NCBI RefSeq assembly: GCF_000340215.1 | Contig: NW_006921540.1 | Coordinates: forward strand, 862,377-926,376 | Reading direction: 5' to 3' | From: Pseudocercospora fijiensis CIRAD86 | Taxonomy: Eukaryota; Ascomycota; Dothideomycetes; Mycosphaerellales; Mycosphaerellaceae | Length of the DNA stretch: 64,000 bases | In this document: one piece after another, positions 10,766 to 20,600 of the stretch | Layout: every line of letters starts with the position of its first letter | How positions within the stretch are numbered: position 1 is the stretch's first letter | Made by a program: the position numbers and the translations under genes | The notes under the pieces: generated by a model | What the model saw: only the letters and a program-made list of their open reading frames with translations | What the model was told of the DNA's origin: nothing | Databases searched by the model: none

Positions 10766-11175
10766 GGTTGGTTGGACGTTTGCGCTGAGGTTGTTGCTCG
10801 GACGGATGTGATGTCGTGGTTTTGCTGATAAGGACGGGGTTGTTTGTTGATGCTGATTGTTTGTGGAGGATTGATGGATGTGTTTGTGTGGTTTCTTCTC
10901 AACGTTTAGTATCTCAATGGCAGGGGTCCATTCGATCGAGTGGAAGTTGAACCTGGAACCTGGTTGGAGCTTCCCCGCGATCTGCCAACTCGGCTCCTTC
11001 CCGTTCGGAAGACGACTTTGAAGTGAATGGTGTAACATCGTCATCATCACATGACAGCAGCCATCCGTCGCTAGGCCAGGCCGGCGACGAACTCTACAAT
11101 CGCATCCACATCACAGGAGCTCACATATCCACGACTTGGAGCCACAGACCAAAACCCGACTTGAATACCGCCAAC
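10766..11175. promoter_or_regulatory. Divergent promoter region, 53-aa gene and R-SNARE gene
   Basis: 410 bp lie between the two divergent ATGs. The side next to 10765 is a CA-rich leader without ATG. An open frame (10703-11050, minus) overlaps this region but has no family features and mostly covers the leader. Confidence 0.5.
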
Positions 11176-12042
11176 ATGGCCTCCGCCGGCTCAAGCTCCG
11201 CGACACCCCTCCTCTACGCCTGCATCGCCTACAACACCACAATCCTAACCGAACACACCACCTCCTCGGCCGCACAAACCTCAAACCTCGCCTCCATCCT
11301 CCTCCCCAAAATCTCACATTCCGAATCCCAAAAGCTCACCTACACCCACCAAGAAAACTTCATCCACTACATCGCCGACGGCCCCCCATCCTCCTCAAAT
11401 TCCGACTCCCCCTCCGCCGCAGGCCTCACCTACCTCGTCGTCGCAAAAGCCGAACTCGGAAAACGCGTCCCGTTCGGCTTCCTGGTCGAGATCAAGAAAC
11501 GTTTCCTCGGAGAATACGACCCCGTGCGGACGAAATGGTCGAGTTTACCGGCGTATGGCGCTGCGGCGTTTAATTCGGAATTGAAGAGGTTGATGGTGGA
11601 GTATGGGACGACGAAAGCCGGGCAAGATGATGCGGTGCGGAATGTGCGGGGTGAGATCGAGAATGTGAGGGGCATTATGACGGAGAGTATTGAGAGGGTT
11701 TTGGAGAGGGGGGAGAGGATTGATTTGTTGGTTGATAAGACGGATCGGCTTGGGGGCAGTGCGAGGGATTTTCGGGTTAGGAGTCGCGGGCTGAGGAGGA
11801 GGATGTGGTGGAAGAATGTGAAGTTGATGGTGCTTTTGGGGGTTGTGGTGGTGTTTTTGTTGTACTTGTTGGTCGGGTTTGGGTGTGGATTACCTGGTGA
11901 GTATCAAGATGTGATTGAGTTTTGTCTTGATCATGCGTACCCGTACCCTTATCCTTATTTTCCTCCTGATGGACAGCGGAGAACAGAACGCTGACATTTT
12001 TTTGCTTTTTTCTGTACAGCTTGGGGACGATGTGTGGGTTGA
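11176..12042 (+). CDS. VAMP7/Nyv1-type R-SNARE with longin domain, 247 aa
   Basis: Exon 1 is 11176-11896 and exon 2 is 12020-12042. The 123-nt intron (GTGAGT...GCTGAC...TACAG) splits the end of the tail, giving GCGLPAWGRCVG and a TGA. Order of parts: longin domain (about residues 8-125, starting ATPLLYACIAYN), SNARE coiled coil (about 140-200) with the R-SNARE zero-layer arginine in ESIERVLERGERIDLLVDKT, and a C-terminal transmembrane anchor (LMVLLGVVVVFLLYLLVGF). R-SNAREs sit on vesicles and pair with three Q-SNAREs to drive fusion; this subtype works at endosome and vacuole membranes. The start at 11176 (AACATGGCC) fits the longin start better than the upstream in-frame codons. Confidence 0.92.
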
Positions 12043-12218
12043 AACAAGGCACGATCGAGATTTGGAAAAGCGAGGATTGCGAGAATGTATAGTCTACGGC
12101 ACGAAAGCGATACGGAAGGAAAGGAAGAGCAAGCATAGCGAGTATGAAAGTGTGCATAATGGAACAACCTAACAAGATATGATGATGATACCGTGTACTC
12201 ATAACAACAACACCACTT

Positions 12219-12779
12219 CTACGCAGAATCTCCCCACCCCAACATCTCCTCCAATCTCTGCTTACTACTCTTCCCATGAACCCCATCCAAAAGCCCCCTC
12301 TCCTTAACCTCCTCAACAAGCTCCCGAAACTCCTCATCCCCAGCTTTCGCCTTCATCTCAAACTCCTCCATATGTTCCCTCAACCACTCCACATCACCTC
12401 CCGCCTGCGGCAACAAGAATCCCGCTTCATACCCCGCCGTCATCCCCCCCAATATAATACAAGACCTCAACGTCAAATCCCCCTTCGCGCCCGGTACGGC
12501 GATGGCATGATTCCACGCATCTAATACCTGCCGACACAGATCATCCCAATCGGCCTGTGTGCGTGAGGGACCTACGCGCACGTTGGCGACGATGTGGTTG
12601 CCTTGACGACGTTTTCCCCCGATGTAGGTTGTTGTGGAGGATATGTCGGTGTATTTTACTTGGACGAACATGCGAGGGGTTGTGAATTTGGTGCTGTGGA
12701 TTTGGGTTATGGATTCGGCGAGGTCGTCTTGTTGTTCGGGTGTGAGGGGGGTTATGTGTTGGATGTCGTAGATGGGCAT
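12219..12779 (-). CDS. Tautomerase-superfamily protein, 186 aa
   Basis: The protein begins MPIYDIQHITPLT, so removal of Met exposes the N-terminal proline that serves as catalytic base in tautomerases. Ser/Thr and aromatic residues follow in the beta-alpha-beta pattern of the cis-CaaD / putative oxalocrotonate tautomerase group known in fungi (TKFTTPRMFVQVKY, then GGKRRQGNHIVANVRVG). It is longer than bacterial 4-OT (about 62 aa) and has a charged C-terminal helix (about residues 130-186). The substrate is unknown; relatives act on small keto or halo acids. Single exon, convergent with the R-SNARE gene. Confidence 0.82.
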   Translation of the reverse strand: MPIYDIQHITPLTPEQQDDLAESITQIHSTKFTTPRMFVQVKYTDISSTTTYIGGKRRQGNHIVANVRVGPSRTQADWDDLCRQVLDAWNHAIAVPGAKGDLTLRSCIILGGMTAGYEAGFLLPQAGGDVEWLREHMEEFEMKAKAGDEEFRELVEEVKERGLLDGVHGKSSKQRLEEMLGWGDSA

Positions 12780-13794
12780 GGTTGGGGAAATGCTTGGTTG
12801 TGAACTTGGTGAGTGTGCAGTTGGTGAGGGATTTGAAGTTTTGGGGAAGGGTGGTTGTTGTTTCTTAATCAGTAGATTGAGATGGAGGTTTATTGGTGAT
12901 CTTTTGATATGGGAGTCCGAGGCTATTAAAGCGATGACGATGGAGCTCTAGGATCTAGGACCCTGGCGGAGATCTTCCCGTTGACCGGCGTCAAGCTTTC
13001 CGGCTTATTCCTAATATGAGTTTCGTTGTTTTTCTTATAACATTGCTATTGTCGACAAATCGTAAACAGTCTAGACAAGCAAAAGTCGGACAAAGCCTGC
13101 TTTATCTCGACCTAGGAAGACTCTTATCCTGCCGCTAGACTAGAAAGCCGACTAAAGACAGTCGACATCGTCATCGTAACTTCTCGCAAGTGCGATATCA
13201 AAATCTTTAAAAAGAATTCAACAAGATCGAAAAGCAATTTAGGGGGTCTATGTGTGAGAGACTTGAGCTCCCAGATTTCGGAGAACGAATGGTCCCATCT
13301 GCCCGCCAAGAGGAGTGATGGATGTTGTAGAAACAAGATGTCCTGCAGCATTCCACGAAATGGATCCGGCTCTGAAAAATGATTGAATATACCAGCATGA
13401 TGACTGCCGGTGGGTCCAAAATGATACCTGCATGAGCAAGAACTGTCGACGACCTACCTACCGATCAAAGCTTCGGTCAACCACATCTTTCAAAAAAAAA
13501 AATGAGGGAGCAGAGTTGCACAACCCACCAGCCAATAGCTAGCTCTTCATGGGTGGCCATCGACTTTCGGCGATCGAGCTGACGTTTTTCCGAGGGCTTT
13601 TCCTCGCTGTGCAACAAGAGGAAGCGATTTGTATGCTTGAAATGAGTGGAGAAGCAGCCATTAAGAAGGGATGTAGGATGAAAGAGGGTATGAGAATGGA
13701 CAAGTGCAATACCAAATTCTTCTCAGGCTAAACTGCAGCTGTCAGTCAGGGTCATCTACAATCCAAGGCGGTACAATCTCCCATCTTCGATCCG
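12780..13794. other. Intergenic, about 1 kb, no gene found
   Basis: A poly-A run is at about 13490-13502. The stretch 13010-13170 is somewhat TpA-rich with CTAG words, like the flanking repeats but weaker, and may be a small repeat relic. Open frames here are short and featureless. Confidence 0.45.
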
Positions 13795-15028
13795 TTAATG
13801 GACCTCAGCAACCATAGCTTGAGGAATGCCAGTCACCGTATCGAACTCCTTCTTCGCCTTTGCGGTAGGATACTGAATGCCCCTCCTCAGCCTCGCCCAA
13901 TCTTCTTGACGCACAGGCTCATATTTAGCCGGATGCTCTTCATCGACACAAGTAGGCAGGCACTCAATCAGTGTATCTGGATCCGTAACAATGAAGTATG
14001 GAATGGAGTATCGCGCTCGCGTCATGCGTTCTGGTCCTGTGTATCGATCGTCTCTCGGCGGCTGTCGGACTCTGTGGCGGCTGGATTTGAGAAGATCTAT
14101 TCTTGTCTCAGCACAAATACTTGACCGGAATGTCAGGATTGCTCTTACCGTTACTCCACCTCATCAGCATATCTCCAATATTCATCACGCAAGCCCCTTC
14201 CACCGGGTTCACGGGGATGAAAGTGCCCAGCTTCCTCGGATGCTCGACTTCCAGCCCCCCACACTCATCCTGAAACAACATGGTGATGCTACCCCAATCC
14301 GTATGTGCAGGATTTCTTGCCGTACGTCCGCTCTCAAGCTCCTCCGCTGGAACAGGCGGGTAGTGGAGCAGACGTAACTGGTTGTATCTGCCCGAATGGA
14401 AGCGAATCAAGGAGTCTTCTTCCAGGCCCAAACCCAGCGCGACGCATTTCAGAATCTCGAGGGAGATGTTGTGGCACTCCCAATAGAAGTCGGTGGTGAT
14501 TTTGCGGAAGCCAGGGAGCGTGGACTCTGGGAGCCAAACGGGTGGTTGAAGTTCGTTGTTTTCAGCGCCGACTTCGAAGGATTCTTTGGCATCGATCGCA
14601 CGCTCGCGACGCTCCCGAGCGCCAACGTCTTGTTCTGAGCCCAGATAGTCGGTCACGAGCTCTAGGCCTAAAGCTCGCTTAGCAAGGAATGTGGCTTTCT
14701 CGCTGGCGCATCAAGTCGCCCAGAGATACTACTCACCTGGATGAGAGTAGCCACGATGCACATCGGGACCATCTGGATGAGGGGCCTTCATTTTGTCCTC
14801 CATAGGCAGGTCAAAGAGCGCCTTTGTGATTGCAAAAGCTTGATCTAGACTGCTCTGCCTCACACCATGATTGACAATGTAAACGAAGCCATACTCCTTA
14901 CCGGCCGAGATCAGTTCCGCTGCGACCTCTTTGCGAGAAGCTAAACTGGAGTTGTACCACTTAGAGAAGTCGATGACGGGGATGGAGGCAGTGTCTATCG
15001 TTTCTGGACAGTCGCCCAAAGAACCCAT
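13795..15028 (-). CDS. 2-oxoglutarate/Fe(II) oxygenase, isopenicillin-N-synthase/thymine-hydroxylase type, 370 aa
   Basis: Three exons: 15028-14737, 14667-14149, 14096-13795. Introns of 69 and 52 nt have GTGAGT and GTAAGA donors. Exons sum to 1113 nt. The N-terminal DIOX_N part starts IPVIDFSKWYNS and includes GFVYIVNHGV. The iron ligands are all visible: His219 and Asp221 in PAHTDWGSITMLFQ, His277 in KSSRHRV; the 2-oxoglutarate-binding Arg-x-Ser is R298-Y-S300 in RARYSIPYF. RGYSHPG and KESFEVG motifs resemble fungal thymine-7-hydroxylase-like enzymes. It is divergent from an NCS1 nucleobase permease, which fits a role in pyrimidine salvage, though this is inference. Other small-molecule hydroxylations are possible. 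Confidence 0.9.
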
Positions 15029-15588
15029 TTTGCGAGGAAGATGTGGTTTGTATAATATCTGAATCTCTCAGACCAGCATTTACTGTACGAGAGGAGCAAG
15101 CTCAGCTTTGCGTATCGTTCTGCTTTTACGAAAGCGGTCGATGAGTTTGGAAATAGCCGTCGGCACTTGAAGCGTGATGTATCGGCCGAATTGTGGATGA
15201 TGTGTAGAGCTTATCCGTGAGTCTGGCTGCTCTGGCAATGTCGGGTGTAGGGGGCCTGGTCCCGGCCGATTGTTCCAATGCGGTAAATAAATAGATTCGG
15301 AAGTTGGAACGCCAGCTTCGAGTAGGGTGTACTACAGTGGAACGAGAAACTCGGCAAGGAAGTGCCGATAGAATACTGCCCTGTAAAGTTCTGTATTCCG
15401 AAGGACATAACTGGACGAAGATAGGCCAGGCAGGGCTGTACATGGTTACCAGATAGCGGGGCGCGATCGTTGTCGAATGTCTCGAACACAGATATTTAGA
15501 AGACTGGGACATCCAGTTGCCTAGGTAGTAGACGGCATATTCGGAATTGCTGAACGATCTCTTGTCAGCGATATGATCAAGCGCCGAG
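15029..15588. promoter_or_regulatory. Divergent promoter, oxygenase and permease
   Basis: 560 bp between the two start codons. One GATAAG core (reverse complement CTTATC at 15210-15215) is present, the core bound by GATA-type nitrogen regulators in fungi; a single copy is weak evidence. A 128-codon minus frame (15126-15512) has no family features and is not taken as a gene. Confidence 0.45.
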
Positions 15589-17487
15589 ATGCGGATCTCT
15601 CCAGAAACTAAGGCTCGCGCCCGGTATTGGTCGAAGCGTCTGGAGTGTCCGGTTGACGAGAACGCAGAATATCACAACACATATTGGTGTAATCGAGATC
15701 TGATTCCAATTCCTGACGACCGACGAACTTGGACTTGGCAGGGCTACTTTGGATATTGGGTCATCTGTGGAGTCAACACAACAGCATGGTCGGTCGCAGC
15801 GTCACTCCATTCTCTAGGCTTGTCCGTGCCGCAAGCCATGGGAGTGATTACCGGAGTGGCAATCATTAGTGGAATGATTGCTGTGCTCGCTGGATGGCCA
15901 GGTGAACAGAAACCAGGCCAGGGCATGTCGATGGATGAATTTGACTGACACCGCATACAGGCTCCCATCAGTACATCGGTTTCACCGTGCTCTCGCGCGG
16001 ATCCTGGGGCATGCGTGGCGGATTCTGGCCGGTGTTGAATCGCATTGTAACTGCCATTGTGTGGAATGGTATCCAGCTGTACTGGGGTGGCCAGTCTGTC
16101 AAAATCATGTTAGGCGGCATCATTGGAGCCCCGTGGGTGAACTTGCGCAATACACTCCCAGCCTCGGCCAACGTGGATACCGCCAGCCTTATATCATTCT
16201 TCGTCTTCCTAGTCATCTTTCTGCCAATCTTGATGATACCTCCCGAGAAGTTGCAATGGCCTTTGAGGGTAAGTCCCCGCAGAAGAGGCAGCAATCGTAG
16301 CACGCTAACGTAGGAGAGGTCACCTTTGTCATGATGCTTTCCACAATGTATGGCTGTCCCACTCTGTATGCTGCGATCGCTTTTTCCAAACACTAACATG
16401 GCATGTTCGGACGCAGGTTCGGGATGCTGGCGTGGTCGATATCGGCTGCAGGCTCGGTCGGCCATCTTATGCATATGCCAGCGACAGCCAAAGGATCCAA
16501 GCTTTCATGGGCCGCCGTATACTCTCTGCAGAGCATCATCGGTGCTCAAGCATCAGGCGCTTTGGGCCAGTCAGACTGGACGCGTTATGCTAAAACACCC
16601 AATGCGGCATTGTTCTCTCAGCTCATAGCAGCTCCCATTCTCATCATCTCAACGGCTGTATGCGGACTCTTGATCACCTCGGCGACCAATGAGATGTACG
16701 GCGTGGCAACCTGGAACCCATTTGAGCTCCTCCTCTTGATCCAGCAGCGATCTCTGAGCCCAGCTGCTCGCGCGGGAACGTTCTTCGCAGGTAAGGTTCG
16801 GGATATCGATGGCGGTGGTGCGTCGGCTCTGACGGTTGACGATTAGGCTTGGGATTCTTCCTGGACCAGCTGGCGCTGTGTGTCATCCTGAACTGCGTGT
16901 CGGCAGGAATGGACATTGCCGCGCTCGCTCCCAAATGGATGAACATTCGACGAGGCGGCTATCTCATGTCGGTGATCTCGGTTGCAATCGTGCCTTGGAA
17001 CTATGTGACCAAGCCAACGACATTTATCACTGTGCTCAGCGGATGGTCGGTCTTCCTGTCTCCCATGACCGGAATCGTGATTGGAGATTATTTCCTGGTG
17101 CGAGGGCGAGACTACCACCTCGGCGATTTGTACTGCGGCAACCGTTCGAGTGCTTACTGGTATGCTGCGGGGTTCAATTGGCGCGGGATCATCGCGTGGT
17201 GCATCGGCATCGCTCCAACGCTGCCGGGCTTCGTGCGGGCGGTCAAAGAGACTCGGGATGACACGATCGCTTGGGACCACGTGTATGACATGACATACTT
17301 CTATGGCTTCTTCAGCGCTTGTGCCGTGCATGCAGGCTTGCATTGGCTGTTTCCAGCGCCGCGGCAGACGGGACATTCCGATTTTGTGCTGCGAGAGCAC
17401 GCGGACATGGTGCGAGGCGGAGAATGCAGCGCGAGTGCAGAGGTGGAGAGTCAAGAGGTGCATGCAGAAAAGGCCTTCGATGGATAG
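15589..17487 (+). CDS. NCS1-family nucleobase:cation symporter, 554 aa
   Basis: Five exons: 15589-15901, 15961-16268, 16319-16347, 16417-16790, 16847-17487, total 1665 nt. Introns are 50-69 nt. Exon 3 is only 29 nt. To keep frame, intron 2 must use the acceptor GAGAG at 16318, not the nearer TAG. About 12 hydrophobic segments. Family motifs include NTYWCNRDLIPIP (N-terminal), FGYWVICGVNTTAWS, SRGSWGMRGGFWPVLNR and GQSDWTRYAK. The family (uracil, uridine, allantoin, purine-cytosine permeases) imports nucleobases with H+ or Na+ at the plasma membrane; the Fur-type uracil/allantoin branch is most similar by eye. It faces the 2OG oxygenase gene. Confidence 0.92.
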
Positions 17488-17669
17488 CATCGCTTTACAA
17501 GATACATGTCTGATCTATGCAGTATGAACTACGAGAGTGACAACAATGAAACCGATACCCTTAACAATTCATCAATCGTTCCAAAGCCATGATACCCCGT
17601 CTTCGTGATACCCAAGCTTGCGCCGTGGCCAAAGGGAGACTTGGACCCAAAAGAGAACAACGCACTCAC

Positions 17670-20600
17670 TCACTCCTTCAACTGTGCTCGAAGGCCAACA
17701 TTCTCCCTTTTCACTCTGCTGCACTCGCGTCTGAGCATGACGACCTCATCTTGCGCCTCTTTTAATTTCCTCTTCAACTCCTCAACGCCCTCACCACCTC
17801 TGACAGCCTTCAGAATTCTGCTCAACTCCTCGTTGAACTTGGAATAGAGTGCCTCATTCTCACCATTCGCCTCGCGATATAGGTCGTCCAGCTTCTTGCA
17901 TTTTGCCTCACTGACTGTCAGACTCGTGCTGAGGTCGGTGTGGATGGAGTTGACTCGAGTGTTGAGATCAGACATCTGCTTCGGAAGTGCACCCTCCATT
18001 TTGAGCACGCGCTGTGCGAGGTCCATGTTGCTGGCCTGCGAGGAGGAGCCGCGACCGCCGACAGTTCTGCTACCTCCGCGAACAGGACTGCGCATACTAG
18101 TACTGCATATGAGCTCATCTCCTATCTTGCTCAATTCCTCCTGTATGCTGCTCTGCGCCGCCGCGATAGAATTCTGCTCGTTTTGCAGCCGTTCGCGGAG
18201 CTTCTGAGGTGACTGCATTCGCAATTTCCTGCTCGGCGAAGGCTGGGGAATGCCAGGCACATCTACAGTAGTGCTGCGAGTTCGGCCAATCTTCTCCGAT
18301 TGAGGCGAAGGCTTCTTCACGATATTGCCAGCTCCCGGTCGTTCAGAAAGACCAGTGCGGTTTGGTGTGGACGGCGTGAACTTGGCGGGCGAAGTGGCTC
18401 TTGGTACCAAGCTTGGTATATTGGACGTTGGACGAGAAGTGATCACGACTTCGTCTGCAGGGCCACCACTTGTCTTCGGCCTTTGCAGCTCACTTTGCTT
18501 CTCGCCACCGCTTGTCTTCGGTCGCGGTAGTTCGGGTGGCGGCTGTGATCCCAGAGCTCGACTGGGTCCCGGCGATAGCTCCCTTCGGAATGAGGAAGGC
18601 AATCGTGAACGCGGTGTCTTTTGCAGAGGGCTGCCGAATCTGCCGGTATTATCTCTTGAAGAAGCACCCGACGGAGTTGAACGTGCGGGAGAGTCGGGCA
18701 ATGCCTTCTCTTCCAAGGCCTTCTGGGTCAAGACAGGTCGTCTGGGAGATGGCGTTGACCATGTCTCTCTTTTTGGCGATGTCTCCAGGACCTTCAAATC
18801 AGACAGCGAACTACGCCTCTTCTTTCTCGGCGGGCCTTGTGGGATAAAGCTTGGATGTTCACCGATAGTGGACAAGCCAAGATTGTGACTGCTGGGCGTC
18901 CGCACAATATTTGGCAGATCTCCGAAGGAAGCCGCGGAGATCTTACTGTCCGGCGAAGGTGGTCGCATGCCCAAGGCCGGCGGCTCTATATCTATCGACC
19001 GCGAACGACCGAGGGAGCCCTTGGAAATGCTATTGCCAGGACTGTACTCGCCACGCGTGCTCTTGCTAAGAGTTCTCCATACAGATGCGACCTTGGATTC
19101 CTGCTCAGACTTGCTATTTTCTCTCGTCAGACCGCCCAGGCCAAATTTGCGTCGCAGCGAGGAAGTATTACTCGTTAGCGAGCCTGAGTTGACCGATCGT
19201 GCTCTCTTGTGTGACTTGACAGAACCAGTGTCCTTGTAGCTATGCGTCATACTGACATCTACTGGCTCGCCAAAGTAGGTATCTGTGTCGTCCACGAAGC
19301 GATCAATCAAGGCAATGTAGTCATGGGGATTGCCATCGGTCACAAGCACTTCTGCGAAGCATGCTGTGAGAATACCTCGATCGCCATCATTGCCTGTGCC
19401 GTCGAGCAAGTCGGCGAGAAGCTTCATAATCGCTTTGAATGCTCGCTGGTTCTGCGGAGCCAGCCGTCCAAGCGCATTCTTAAAGTATTCGTCGAATTCG
19501 CTCGGGAACAGTGCTTCAGCTTTGGCTTGTATGTCTTGCAGTAAGGATGTCGGCATTACTTGGCCGATGTGGTCTTTCCACGCGATATTGAGGAACTTCT
19601 CGAACGCGGCCATCAGCACATCGAGAGGCGCTTGAGCAGCCAGAACCATCATGTTCGGGTCCTCCAGAAGGCCAGAGTAGAGCTCTTCAACAAGACCAGG
19701 GTCCGCAACTAGACGAAGCTTTAGGTTCTTGCCGACAATGTTGCCCTTTCGAGCCTGCAGAGCGAGAATGTATGCAGAGAGCGTATCTTCCATCTTCTTC
19801 AGCTGGTTTGCCGCAAGATCGGTGGTAATTGCGAATGGCGCAGCTCCTTCTTTTGATGTTGGACGAGACTCCCGGCTGGGTGGTTTGTATGAAGCTGAGC
19901 TGGCATGACTGGGCTTGCGAGGAATCTGACTCTGCGGTGGTAGACTTGGCAGGTCCTTACGGAGGAGATTCGGCGGCTCATTGCCAGGTCCAACGCTTGA
20001 GAGGAAGCTGGAAAGCAGCTTCTTCGGTGACTTCGGACGGTGTACACATTCGCGAGGTGTGAACTTGGCCTTGACTTGGTAGTCTGCCTGGCCTGCCGCT
20101 TGAAGTCCGATTGACTGCAAGATATCGCTGTTCCTCATGATCATACAAGCGGCCATTGCTGGCTGTTCTATAGCCAACCGAGCACTTGTAAGGGAGGCGA
20201 TCTTCCTGCGCAACGCTGGAACAAGATCTGGAGTATCAAAATGTTCTCGACCAAGGTTGCCGTCAATAGAATCAATTGTTAGCCGCCAGTCACCATCACG
20301 ATGCGGCGCCAGATTAATGACAGTACGGACGTCGCTATGTCCGGGCTTCACTTGGGTTTGGTGTCGTTCTGGGTCTACCACAACACGTATCGGCGCACAT
20401 GGCCCGCGCGAGCGAGTGTGCTCGACGTTAGAGTCATCGAAAATGGCGCTGAGTAAATTTAAGGAGTCGCTCGCAGGATCGGTGGCACGAAATTCCCAGG
20501 TCGATGATTCTCGCTCAGCTTCGGAGAAGCGACTCTCCACTCTGGCTTTAGCAACTTCTTCCACAAATCGAGACACACGTCCATCGTAAGCACCTTCCAA

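Noticed and set aside
13010..13170. TpA-rich patch as a RIP-mutated transposon
   Set aside because: The bias is mild and the patch short; it has no match to the repeats in this window that I could see.
15126..15512. 128-codon minus frame in the oxygenase/permease promoter
   Set aside because: Low-complexity Ser/Arg composition, no family signal, and it fills the only available promoter region of two divergent genes.
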